From Desulfobacteraceae bacterium (GTDB lineage: Bacteria > Desulfobacterota > Desulfobacteria > Desulfobacterales > Desulfosalsimonadaceae), in contig JAGXHH010000206.1 in assembly GCA_024636355.1 (NCBI GenBank), positions 1 through 24,923 of the forward strand: a stretch of 24,923 nt of DNA, given 5' to 3'. Positions 7,057-13,876 of the stretch are shown in pieces. Within the stretch, counting starts at the first letter, position 1, and every line of letters starts with the position of its first letter. The notes under the pieces were generated by a model. The model had not been told where the DNA came from. It saw only the letters and a list, made by a program, of their open reading frames with translations, and did no database searches. The position numbers and the translations under genes are program-made.

Positions 7057-7452
7057 TCGGTTTGGATCCGGCGGTGAACCAGCGTAGGGGTTGGTCGTAA
7101 GAGGCCACCAGATTTGATTGGAAACCGCCGGATTCCATACTCTTAAAGAACGTTTTCCAACTGATTCGCCTATGTCGTGAGCCACCCAGGGGTTGGCTAA
7201 AAACCATCAGAATTGAAATAAACCGTTGGACGCGGCATGGCACCGATAGTTTTCTGGGGTCTGAAATGACCAAGGGCATGTTCAATTACTTTTTTCAAAG
7301 AACAATGCCTAAATCCTGATGGGTGACTGGAGCGGATCATTTCCGCAACCGAAATAGTCGAAAAATCGGGCGCGAGTCGGCCAGGAATCACGTAACTAAG
7401 CAGCCAAGCAAAAACAGTCATTTTTTTGTATCAGGAGAGGTGTTTTTTTTCT
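7057..7452. other. Non-coding flank to the right of the transposase
   Basis: Eight bases after the transposase stop, ATCCGGCGGT (7066-7075) pairs perfectly with ACCGCCGGAT (7124-7133) around a 48-base loop that contains AGGGGTTGG and AGAGGCCACCA. A third AGGGGTTGG lies at 7188. From 7197 to 7421 the minus strand is open (74 codons), but it has no good ribosome binding site and no recognised domain. The stretch may belong to the IS or to an older element fused to it. Confidence 0.4.
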
Positions 7453-7490
7453 TGACTACCCCTTTAATGGGTGACTACCCCTTTAATGGG
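7453..7490. repeat. Two tandem copies of a 19-base unit
   Basis: TGACTACCCCTTTAATGGG is present twice in perfect tandem (7453-7471 and 7472-7490), and a third copy begins (TGACCC) at 7491. It lies just beyond the 3' end of the minus-strand DUF1573 gene and right of a T8 run. CCC and GGG can form only a weak hairpin, and no T-run follows on the minus strand, so a terminator role is unconvincing. Confidence 0.7.
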
Positions 7491-7504
7491 TGACCCTTTT
7501 CCAG

Positions 7505-8242
7505 TCATTCTCGGATGTAGCCGAAAACGGGGATCAGGATTTCGGGTGAAATCGTGCTGTCCGTAAGGATGTGGAATTTGTCCCGGTACCAGCCTTTATC
7601 CGGCTTCAGGTTGAAGACCGTTAATTCATATGCCGGGGCTTCGCCTGAAGTGGTCTCGATCAGTTCGTATTTCAGGTTCCTCCCGTCTTCCGGCGCAATG
7701 CCGGTTATCCTGAACCGGTTTTCCGCAACGGGCGAAATGCGGATGATCTGCCGGATTTCGGTTCCGGCCGAACCGGTCAGGCGGATGACCGAGGCCGACA
7801 GGTCGGCAACCGGCCGGACGTCACCCGAGAGGATGAAATTGATTTCCGGGGTTCGGGCGTCATTGGTATAAACGGTAACCGTTTTGGAAATATGGGAATT
7901 TCCCTCGCCCATAGTATCGATTTTAATCTCGACTTCCCCCTTGCTGCCGGGGGCAATCTCTTCCGGGTAGGAAACCGCCGTACACCCGCAGTCGGTCTCG
8001 ACTTTGTTCAGGGCAAGGGGGGCTTCGCCGTTGTTGAGAATCGTGAAATCATGGGTTACGGTCTGTCCTTCAAAAACAGCAGAAAATGCATATCGGCTCG
8101 TCGGCACGTCAACCTGCGATAACATTGCTGTTTCGGCAAGTGCAGTACAATGTTTGCCGGTTGAAAACAGGACAGGGACGAACCCGGAAAGAATGAACAG
8201 AAGGTATACAAACCGCAGCCCGGCTTTACGAATTGCGTCCAT
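7505..8242 (-). CDS. Exported DUF1573 domain protein
   Basis: The protein has 245 residues. The ATG at 8242 (MDAIRKAGLRF...) is chosen because it gives a normal signal peptide (hydrophobic VYLLFILSGFVPVLF, cut near ALA, residue about 36) and overlaps the preceding gene by only 17 bases; an upstream start at 8308 would lie deep in that gene. The DUF1573 hallmark is present: HDFTILNNGEAPLALNKV then DCGCTAV (Cys85 and Cys87) and EIAPGSKGEVEIKIDT, an ASPM/SPD-2/Hydin-like beta-sandwich usually found on periplasmic or surface proteins. A second beta domain (about 130-245) is less clear. The function is unknown; translational coupling to the chaperone-like gene suggests a role in the same export or folding task. 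Confidence 0.82.
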   Translation of the reverse strand: MDAIRKAGLRFVYLLFILSGFVPVLFSTGKHCTALAETAMLSQVDVPTSRYAFSAVFEGQTVTHDFTILNNGEAPLALNKVETDCGCTAVSYPEEIAPGSKGEVEIKIDTMGEGNSHISKTVTVYTNDARTPEINFILSGDVRPVADLSASVIRLTGSAGTEIRQIIRISPVAENRFRITGIAPEDGRNLKYELIETTSGEAPAYELTVFNLKPDKGWYRDKFHILTDSTISPEILIPVFGYIRE

Positions 8243-9299
8243 AGATCCGCGGCCTCTTGAAACGGAAGAAGTCTTCATTTTCCTCGCGTTCGATAGTGTT
8301 TGCCTCATCCTTGAAATACTTTACCCGGAGATCCTTCAGCTTTTCTTCCAGCTCCGCGCCGGTCAATTGAGACGCGACAGCATCCCGCTCCTCCATGTAG
8401 CTCAAACCGTTTTCCCACCGCCGGTTCCGTTCCGCGTCCAATGTTTCCAGGTTTTCGATCTCCTGTTCCGAAAAACCCATATCCCTTCGGATCTGGTTGA
8501 TTTTGAACTGGCGCTGTTCCGGCGGCATTTCCTTTAGTTCATCCTGCACCGATTCGATGCTGAGAAAAATTTTCGCCAGCATGAACTGCTGATCCAGAAT
8601 GTAGGCATCGGGTGAATCCTCATAAGTTTTACGGAGTTCATCCTGGAACACATCGAGCTTTTCCTCGACGGTCGTATCACGCGACTCGGCGAGAACGGTC
8701 ATGGTATCCTGCATGGCTGCGGTTCGGGCCTCGGAGGCGAGCAGTTCCCCGGTCCAGATCTTATCCGCGTCTTCGCCGAAAAGCGCATGACGCTTTTCCC
8801 ACAGCGCCGCCCGTCGTTCAAGGTTGCTCATTCGTGCAAGGGACCCTTCGTTGTCGGCCAGCCAGCGCTGGAATGCTTCCAGCTTATCGAGGGTGGCGAT
8901 AATGGCGTCGGCATATTCCGGGAAGGCACGTTCTATGATCCGGCGGAACCGGGCCGGCCCCTCATCTCCGGGGAAAAGAGAAATGATATGTTTTTTGACG
9001 TCCAGAAGACCCGCCTGGGTGACGACATCGGATATCATCTTGCCGTATTTCCGTTGCAATTCTTTCACGAGCCGGTCTTCGAGCATATCCCCCCTTTCTT
9101 CCGGGGACTGGGGCGCCATCGATGCCGCACCGGTTATATCGGACGGTTCAGGGGTGTGCGCGGATTGGATGATGTTTGTCGGTAAAGCGGTCATATTTTG
9201 TTCTTCGTCGGAAAGGACGAAAACGGCCAGGCCGATTACCATGGCAATGACTGCCCCGGTAGTGGCGATGAGGATTTTGTTGCCCCGGCTGATCTTCAT
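8226..9299 (-). CDS. Lipase chaperone (LifO)-like membrane-anchored foldase
   Basis: The protein has 357 residues. A single N-terminal membrane helix (about 7-29) is followed by a Pro/Ser/Thr-rich linker (40-70) and an almost wholly alpha-helical, Glu/Arg-rich body. The stretches RRAALWEKRHALFGEDADKIW and DMGFSEQEIENLETLDAERN with RRWENGL resemble the conserved helices of lipase secretion chaperones (...FG.EA..LF... and ...LDAER..W...). Such proteins sit in the inner membrane and wrap their partner lipase in the periplasm. Usually the partner is an alpha/beta-hydrolase lipase; here the upstream gene is an SGNH hydrolase. GGAG precedes the ATG. Family assignment is by eye, so a divergent helical protein of another type cannot be excluded. 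Confidence 0.68.
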   Translation of the reverse strand: MKISRGNKILIATTGAVIAMVIGLAVFVLSDEEQNMTALPTNIIQSAHTPEPSDITGAASMAPQSPEERGDMLEDRLVKELQRKYGKMISDVVTQAGLLDVKKHIISLFPGDEGPARFRRIIERAFPEYADAIIATLDKLEAFQRWLADNEGSLARMSNLERRAALWEKRHALFGEDADKIWTGELLASEARTAAMQDTMTVLAESRDTTVEEKLDVFQDELRKTYEDSPDAYILDQQFMLAKIFLSIESVQDELKEMPPEQRQFKINQIRRDMGFSEQEIENLETLDAERNRRWENGLSYMEERDAVASQLTGAELEEKLKDLRVKYFKDEANTIEREENEDFFRFKRPRIYGRNS

Positions 9300-9482
9300 A
9301 CATGCTCCATCATTGATAAATCAGATTTAAAACGAATACCCCGAAACACGGATTTCTTCAACGATCAAAATTCTCGAAAAGAAAGCCCTCATCCGGTACT
9401 CCATGCATCCCGGATGAGGGCTTTGATGCGGATTCAGACGGAAATCTGCGCGGGAACACGCGTCATCCCGGATTCTTAATTA
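9300..9482 (-). terminator. Terminator between the SGNH and chaperone-like genes
   Basis: AAAGCCCTCATCCGG (9382-9396) pairs perfectly with CCGGATGAGGGCTTT (9410-9424), a 15-bp stem with a 13-base loop. Read on the minus strand, it is followed by CTTTTCG and further T-rich sequence. It should terminate or attenuate transcripts leaving the SGNH gene, so the chaperone-like gene may be expressed at a lower level or from its own promoter. Confidence 0.7.
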
Positions 9483-10241
9483 TTAGTACGGCAGCACCCG
9501 GAGCTTGGCCCAGATCAGGTCGGCAAGTTTCTTGGAGCCGGAACTGGCGGGATGGACCCCATCGATGATAATGTCGGAATTCACGATTTTGGATCTCGGA
9601 TCAATGAAGACACGGTAATTGTTCGCGGCCGTGGCATTGGCGACGGCGGCGGCCAGTCGGTAATCACCGTAATCGACAGCCGCATTCAGGTTCGTGGAGC
9701 CGATAAGCCCGAACTTGATGTGATAATACCCGAGGAAAATGATGTTTTTGACGCCGTCGCGTCCCATCTGGTTCAGCAGGTTGACCGTGTCCACGTAGAC
9801 GTCGTTGATCAGGTTCTTACAGCTTGAGGAGAGACTCCATTCCCACCAGTCCTTCTTGCAGTTGTAAGGGTCGAAGGCCATGGTGGCGGGAATCAGGATG
9901 TCATTTCCGCCGCCGTCCATGATGATCGTGTCGATCAGGCTGTTATCGCTCTTCGCCCTGGCGTACTGAGCGGTTACGTCAAAGGAAGTGAGAATGTTGG
10001 ACCCCTTGATTTCCGCACCGGAAGTCGCGTATCGGCGGAAGGTCTTCCCCGCATAACTGTGAAGATAGTCGCTGATTTTGCCGGAAAGGGCGAAAATGGA
10101 ATCACCGATATTGACGATCTTGTTGTTGCCGGCATTTGTGATGTTGGGAACGCTCATGAGGCTGCATGCGGCCAGGGACATGGAAATTAGTAAAAACAGT
10201 AAAATCGTTGCAATTCTTGACTTTAATAAAAATGTTTTCAT
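9483..10241 (-). CDS. SGNH/GDSL-family hydrolase lipoprotein
   Basis: The protein has 252 residues. A lipoprotein signal ends in the lipobox LAAC (Cys26, then Ser, so outer-membrane targeting is expected). SGNH blocks are clear: block I IVNIGDSIF with Ser48, block III GGGND with Asn113, and block V DGVHPASSG with Asp227 and His230 completing the triad. Such enzymes hydrolyse esters of lipids or carbohydrates. AGGAGGAAAG lies immediately upstream of the ATG. The insertion at about 125-145 contains two Cys (C128, C141) and several Trp, which may form a disulfide-closed lid. It heads a minus-strand cluster with a chaperone-like and a DUF1573 gene. The substrate is unknown. Confidence 0.88.
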   Translation of the reverse strand: MKTFLLKSRIATILLFLLISMSLAACSLMSVPNITNAGNNKIVNIGDSIFALSGKISDYLHSYAGKTFRRYATSGAEIKGSNILTSFDVTAQYARAKSDNSLIDTIIMDGGGNDILIPATMAFDPYNCKKDWWEWSLSSSCKNLINDVYVDTVNLLNQMGRDGVKNIIFLGYYHIKFGLIGSTNLNAAVDYGDYRLAAAVANATAANNYRVFIDPRSKIVNSDIIIDGVHPASSGSKKLADLIWAKLRVLPY

Positions 10242-10671
10242 CTTTCCTCCTTTAAGATTATAAAAATTGATACTACCAGTTTACTGCGCGCATTAATTTG
10301 AAAGTTACTTCTGTCGATTTTCCAAGTTGATGCAATTGCCTTCGACAAATCTTCAAAAAAAAACGCATAACCACATCAAGTATATAATTCATGGGGATGA
10401 ACTTTGTTTAGGGGATTGAATACGAATTTGCAAGGTTTATTTAGTTTTAAACCAAAATTTTTACTATAATTTACCATGAACTATTTTAACATATAGAAAT
10501 AATTCAATGTTTTTTAACACGGGATGGTCTAAGGAGGGGAGGCCGTGGATGGTCAAACCTTGATGATGATCATTATTTCAGTTGCTTAAATCACAGATCA
10601 AAGTGTGCCCGCCATGTGCCCGCGTGAGATCTGCTTTTTCGGTCCTTTATCGCTGAGGTTATGATAAAGCA
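10242..10671. other. AT-rich gap between divergent genes
   Basis: About 430 bases without a credible ORF. The left part (10260-10510) is strongly AT-rich and probably holds the promoter of the minus-strand SGNH gene. From about 10510 the composition becomes mixed, and the second copy of a 23-base direct repeat lies at 10581-10603, followed by the short repeated word GTGCCCGC (10608 and 10616). Confidence 0.5.
10581..10603 (+). repeat. 23-base direct repeat, copy 2
   Basis: It matches 5688-5710 at 21 of 23 positions in the same orientation. It lies just upstream of the toxin-antitoxin promoter. Confidence 0.5.
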
Positions 10672-10700
10672 TTGACCCTCTCTTCCAAAATGTTTATACT
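10672..10700 (+). promoter_or_regulatory. Sigma-70-type promoter of the toxin-antitoxin pair
   Basis: TTGACC (10672-10677) and TATACT (10695-10700) are separated by the ideal 17 bases. The antitoxin ATG follows 35 bases later with AAGGAGG in between. Antitoxins of this type normally bind their own promoter. Confidence 0.75.
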
Positions 10701-10734
10701 TCAGAGTGCGAACTTCATTAAGCAAGGAGGGTTT

Positions 10735-10968
10735 ATGAAAGCAACTGCAAAAGATCTCAGATTCCATTCAAAAGAATTACTTGATTCCGTTAAAAGGGGC
10801 GAAGAAGTGGTAATCACTTTTCGTGGAAAGCCTTGCGCCAAGCTTATTCCTTATAAAGAAAAAAAAGATGAAGCCATTAAAAATGAACTGTTTGGAATAT
10901 GGAAAGACAACGATCTTATTCAAGATGTTGAAGAATATGTAAGAGACTTGAGAAAAGGAAGGTTTTAA
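10735..10968 (+). CDS. Phd/YefM-family antitoxin
   Basis: The protein has 77 residues. The ATG at 10735 is chosen because AAGGAGGG lies directly upstream and a longer reading would start inside the promoter's -35 box. The N-terminus MKATAKDLRFHSKELLDSVKR followed by GEEVVITFRGKPCAKLIPY is the typical Phd/YefM DNA-binding fold (beta strand, helix, strand, strand). The C-terminal half (FGIWKDNDLIQDVEEYVRDL) is acidic and would wrap the toxin. The stop codon directly abuts the toxin start, so the two are translationally coupled. It should neutralise the PIN toxin and repress the operon. Confidence 0.88.
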   Translation: MKATAKDLRFHSKELLDSVKRGEEVVITFRGKPCAKLIPYKEKKDEAIKNELFGIWKDNDLIQDVEEYVRDLRKGRF

Positions 10969-11346
10969 GTGGTTATCGATACCGATGTTATCATCTGGTA
11001 CATGAAAGGAAATGAGAAGGCGTACAAGGCTATTGAGAACTCGAGAAACTTTTTCATTTCAGTAATTACATATATGGAACTCGTTCAAGGCATGAGAAAC
11101 AAAAAAGAACTCAATGTGCTCCGTAAGGCGCTACATGATTGGAACTCAAAAATTATATATGTTTCAGAAGAGATATCGGTAAAGGCAATGTTTTTTATTG
11201 AACAACATTACCTGAGCCATTCCATTCAGTTGGCAGACGCTTTAATTGGTGCTACGGCAATTGCCTACGGCCTGCCGATTCTAACTGGGAATGATAAACA
11301 TTATAAAGCAATGAAAGATTTACAGCTTAAAAAATTTCGACCTTAA
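10969..11346 (+). CDS. vapC: VapC-family PIN-domain toxin ribonuclease
   Basis: The protein has 125 residues and starts with GTG directly after the antitoxin TAA; GGAAGG lies about 10 bases upstream. The PIN acidic residues are visible: D4 (and D6) in VIDTDVIIW, E37 in YMELVQG, D90 in LADALIGATA, and D109 in LTGNDKHY. Such toxins cut RNA, often tRNA or rRNA, in a metal-dependent way when the antitoxin is degraded. All catalytic positions are present, so the toxin is probably functional. The pair is AT-richer than the surrounding metabolic genes, as is usual for mobile toxin-antitoxin modules. Confidence 0.92.
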   Translation: MVIDTDVIIWYMKGNEKAYKAIENSRNFFISVITYMELVQGMRNKKELNVLRKALHDWNSKIIYVSEEISVKAMFFIEQHYLSHSIQLADALIGATAIAYGLPILTGNDKHYKAMKDLQLKKFRP

Positions 11347-11458
11347 TAACGTGACTGTTTCTGCGAACATGCCAGTCCACCGCACGGCAAAAAGCCGCCG
11401 CCGGTGACCGTTGCGTTAGATGTCTATAAGTTGATCAAGGACAGGACCAGAGCACACC

Positions 11459-12019
11459 CTATGACGCAGTCCGTCTGCTTTTATCGATTACGTCTTTAAT
11501 AGACGTATAGAGTGTCATTAAAATATAGGCGTCATCCAAGGCATAACCCTTTCTTAAATATTCCATGTCTATATTGTATCTCGATGCCAATGCATATCTG
11601 TCGATATCCGGATCAATGCCGGCTGCGCGCAATAAATTGGCGAAATTGACGGGGGTCTCGTCAAACGGTAAATCCGTGCTGCCAAACAGGTTGCAAAGGG
11701 CCATCCACTCATCTGGATTTGCGTCGGTTACCAGGAACGGTTTAGTTCCGCCCAGGAAGTCTTTTATTATAGTTGCCGCCGCATCCCTTGGCATATATTC
11801 CCCATCCAGGTAAGGGATCGGATTCCTTTCGAGCCAGCCTTGAAATTTTTCTTCAGGTTCCACTTCCAGGTAAAGCTCAGAACCCGGCCTTATGCGTTTG
11901 CCGCTTCCGGTGAATATCGTGGGTGCAATCAACCCGATTGACAACAACTGTGTTGCGTGCCCGGGAAGAATCTTTGCGAATTCACCATCTAAAAAGACGA
12001 TATTATCCGAATATGACAT
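11459..12019 (-). CDS. DEDD-type 3'-5' exonuclease-like protein
   Basis: The protein has 186 residues. The N-terminus IVFLDGEFAK...LLSIGLI matches the Exo I motif of RNase T/oligoribonuclease-like exonucleases (D11, E13). FLVTDANPDEWMALCNLF fits Exo II, and YALDDAYIL near residue 160 fits Exo III, in which an A-L-D-D-A core is usual; the preceding His of DEDDh members is a Tyr here, so activity or subtype is uncertain. It resembles the small exoribonucleases of the Rv2179c type. GGAG precedes the ATG. It follows the interrupted hydratase by 37 bases on the same strand but is probably functionally unrelated. Confidence 0.65.
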   Translation of the reverse strand: MSYSDNIVFLDGEFAKILPGHATQLLSIGLIAPTIFTGSGKRIRPGSELYLEVEPEEKFQGWLERNPIPYLDGEYMPRDAAATIIKDFLGGTKPFLVTDANPDEWMALCNLFGSTDLPFDETPVNFANLLRAAGIDPDIDRYALASRYNIDMEYLRKGYALDDAYILMTLYTSIKDVIDKSRRTAS

Positions 12020-12056
12020 GCGGGTTCTCCATTGATTAAAAATACACGGTGATAAG

Positions 12057-12848
12057 TCACCCCTTCAAGCCGCCCTTGAACGCGGCTTTTCTTTTTTCCA
12101 GGAAGGCGGAAGTCCCTTCCTTCGCGTCCTCGCTGGCCATGCAGAGGGCAAACGCGTCTTTTTCGATCTTGCATCCGGTGGCGAGATCCACTTCCATGCC
12201 GCTGTTGATAGCCTGTTTGGCTGCGCGGATGGCCACCTTGCCTTTGGCGGCAATGCTTGCGGCGACGTTGCCGACTTCTTCCATGAGGCTTTCATGAGGG
12301 CAGATCCTGTTCACCAGGCCCAGTTCTTTGGCATCTTCCACTGTAATCATCCTGGCGGTAAATATAAGTTCCTTGGCCATATTTTTACCGATCAGCCTGG
12401 GCAGGCGCTGGGTGCCGCCAAATCCGGGAATCAACCCCAAATTTTATTCGGGAAGACCGAATTTCGCCTTGTCGGAGGCATAAATAAAATCGCAGGCCAG
12501 GGCCATTTCATTTCCGCCGCCCAGTGCGAATCCGTTGACCGCGGCGATAAAGGGGATCGAAAGGGCCTGCAGCTTGTCCAGGACGGCATGACCGGCCTCG
12601 GCGAATAATTTGGCTTGAAGGGCATTGAAGGTGGCCAGTTCGCTGATATCCGCACCGGCGACAAAGGCCTTGTCTCCCGCACCGGTGAGGATCAGAACGC
12701 GGATATCCTCATCCCGGGAAACGTCGTCCAGGGCCTGGGAGAGTTCTTCGAGCAGCGCCGCGTTTAAGGCATTCAATGCCTTGGGACGATTGAAGGATAT
12801 GGTGGCAATGCCGTCCGTGACCTGGAAAAGAATATTTTCGTACGTCAT
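12057..12848 (-). pseudogene. Enoyl-CoA hydratase (crotonase) with an in-frame stop
   Basis: Read through, this would be a normal-length crotonase of 263 codons: ISFNRPKALNALN, oxyanion-hole region FVAGADISEL, ALGGGNEMALACD with catalytic Glu114, and FGLPE with catalytic Glu134. The next codon is TAA (12444-12446), and the same frame continues with NLGLIPGFGGTQRLPRLIGK to a normal end at FKGGLKG. In relatives this position reads PEINLG, and moving the T by one base (GAATAAAAT to GAAATAAAT) would restore it. Other genes here end in TAA, so reassignment is unlikely. A true nonsense mutation, programmed readthrough or a sequencing error are the choices. The enzyme would hydrate enoyl-CoA in the beta-oxidation cluster. 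Confidence 0.85.
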
Positions 12849-12957
12849 GAAAAAGCCTCCTCGGTTTTATTAATGTTTTTACACCACCCGGTTCATAAAG
12901 AAAAGTATTCTGAATGATAAACCTTCATGAGGTACAGAGCGAGCGCTCATGATTTAA

Positions 12958-12991
12958 CCGCAAGGGGCGACCGGCTGGTCGCTCCTTGCGG
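12958..12991 (-). terminator. Strong hairpin after the CoA-transferase B gene
   Basis: CCGCAAGGGGCGACC (12958-12972) pairs with GGTCGCTCCTTGCGG (12977-12991) over 15 pairs including one G-U, closing the loop GGCT. On the minus strand it lies 40 bases after the gctB-like stop. Only a short TTAAAT follows, so it may protect the 3' end or attenuate transcription rather than fully terminate before the hydratase. Confidence 0.6.
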
Positions 12992-13030
12992 CCCAATGTT
13001 CGCGGTTTTGAATCAGAATCAATCCCGATT

Positions 13031-13876
13031 TTACGGCAGAAAGATGCCTTCCGGATCAATGGTATTGTAGAGCAGGTCGAGTTCCTCGTATGTGGGCAGT
13101 TCCGTCTCTCCGCTGACCCTGGAGATGTTCAGGTCGAAGCTGCAATGCGCCTTTACCATTTCCGGGGTGGCTTCGGGATGGTAGGTGTCGAGGTACATTT
13201 CGCCGTTCTCATCGAAGCGGAAGACGCCCATGTTCGAAATAACGGCTGTGGGGCCGCCCCGAAACGCCTTGTTGTAGACTTCCTGCTTGGGAACCATCTC
13301 ACCCGTTGGCCATTTGGGAATCCGCCAGCCCGGTGAGGTGATGAAATCGACGCGTTCCTTGAACCGCCGTTTTTCCTGGGGCATGATAAAGACGGTTTTT
13401 CTGGCCAGCCCATTAATGTCGGAGTTGCCTCCGCCGCCGGTCAGCCGTTTGTCGGGGACCAGGCCGTACTTTCCCATGCCGGTGGTGTTGACGTTGCCGT
13501 ATTTATCGACTTCGGCTCCGCCGAGGAAGGCCAGGTCCACAACGCCGCGCTGCAGCTGACCGAATACGTCGGCAAGCCCGGAGGCGATGGCGGCCTTGAA
13601 ACTGCATCGGGCATCCCCCACGGAGGTGGGAAGCGAAATCGGACGGCCGTCCACGCTGCCGGCTTCATAGATGCATACCGCATTGGGCGATTTGTTCAAC
13701 TGGGCCAGCATGATGGCGACCATCGGCAGGCCGGTGCCGGCAAATACGATGTCCCCGTCGGAGACTTCCCTTGCCGCCGCAACGGTCATAAGATCGATTG
13801 ATTTGAATGCGCCGACCTTTACATAGTTCGGTGTCGTCGTCGCGGCAGTTGTCGTCATGGTTGCGGTCGTCGCCAT
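13031..13876 (-). CDS. gctB: CoA-transferase family I, beta subunit (glutaconate CoA-transferase-like)
   Basis: The protein has 281 residues. After a Thr/Ala-rich low-complexity leader (1-15), the fold begins at about residue 28 with DLMTVAAAREVSDGDIVFAGTGLP. CIYEAGSVDG carries a Glu (E71) at the place where the active-site Glu forms the CoA thioester in this family, and VVDLAFLGGAEVDKYGNVN and GGGGNSDIN are typical of the beta subunit. The start overlaps the alpha-subunit stop by one base (TAATG), so the subunits are made in equal amounts. It would move CoA between acyl chains, activating a carboxylic acid for oxidation. The substrate could be glutaconate, a short fatty acid or a diacid; the related hydrolase pair IpdAB is another possibility. 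Confidence 0.85.
   Translation of the reverse strand: MATTATMTTTAATTTPNYVKVGAFKSIDLMTVAAAREVSDGDIVFAGTGLPMVAIMLAQLNKSPNAVCIYEAGSVDGRPISLPTSVGDARCSFKAAIASGLADVFGQLQRGVVDLAFLGGAEVDKYGNVNTTGMGKYGLVPDKRLTGGGGNSDINGLARKTVFIMPQEKRRFKERVDFITSPGWRIPKWPTGEMVPKQEVYNKAFRGGPTAVISNMGVFRFDENGEMYLDTYHPEATPEMVKAHCSFDLNISRVSGETELPTYEELDLLYNTIDPEGIFLP

Larger units (their letters stand above)
5720..7140 (+). mobile_element. IS110-family insertion sequence, ends uncertain
   Basis: It contains a full-length DEDD transposase gene with structured non-coding DNA on both sides. AGGGGTTGG occurs at 5727-5735 and again at 7086-7094 (and 7188-7196), and AGAGGCCACCA occurs in the left non-coding region (5823-5833) and the right one (7100-7110). 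These shared words suggest related left and right ends, giving an element of about 1.4 kb. A second possibility is an IS1111-like layout with imperfect subterminal inverted repeats near 5967 (ACACCTCCCTAA) and 7427-7443 (ACACCTCTCCTGA on the minus strand), which would make the element about 1.5 kb. Long terminal inverted repeats and a target duplication are not expected in this family. Confidence 0.55.

Noticed and set aside
7197..7421. 74-codon minus-strand frame right of the IS
   Set aside because: No ribosome binding site and no domain; the sequence may be part of a repeated element but I cannot support a gene.
7453..7490. CRISPR-like repeat array
   Set aside because: Only two and a fraction copies in direct contact, with no spacers and no cas genes nearby.
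12444..12446. Stop-codon reassignment (TAA as sense)
   Set aside because: Several intact genes in the window end in TAA at the expected place.
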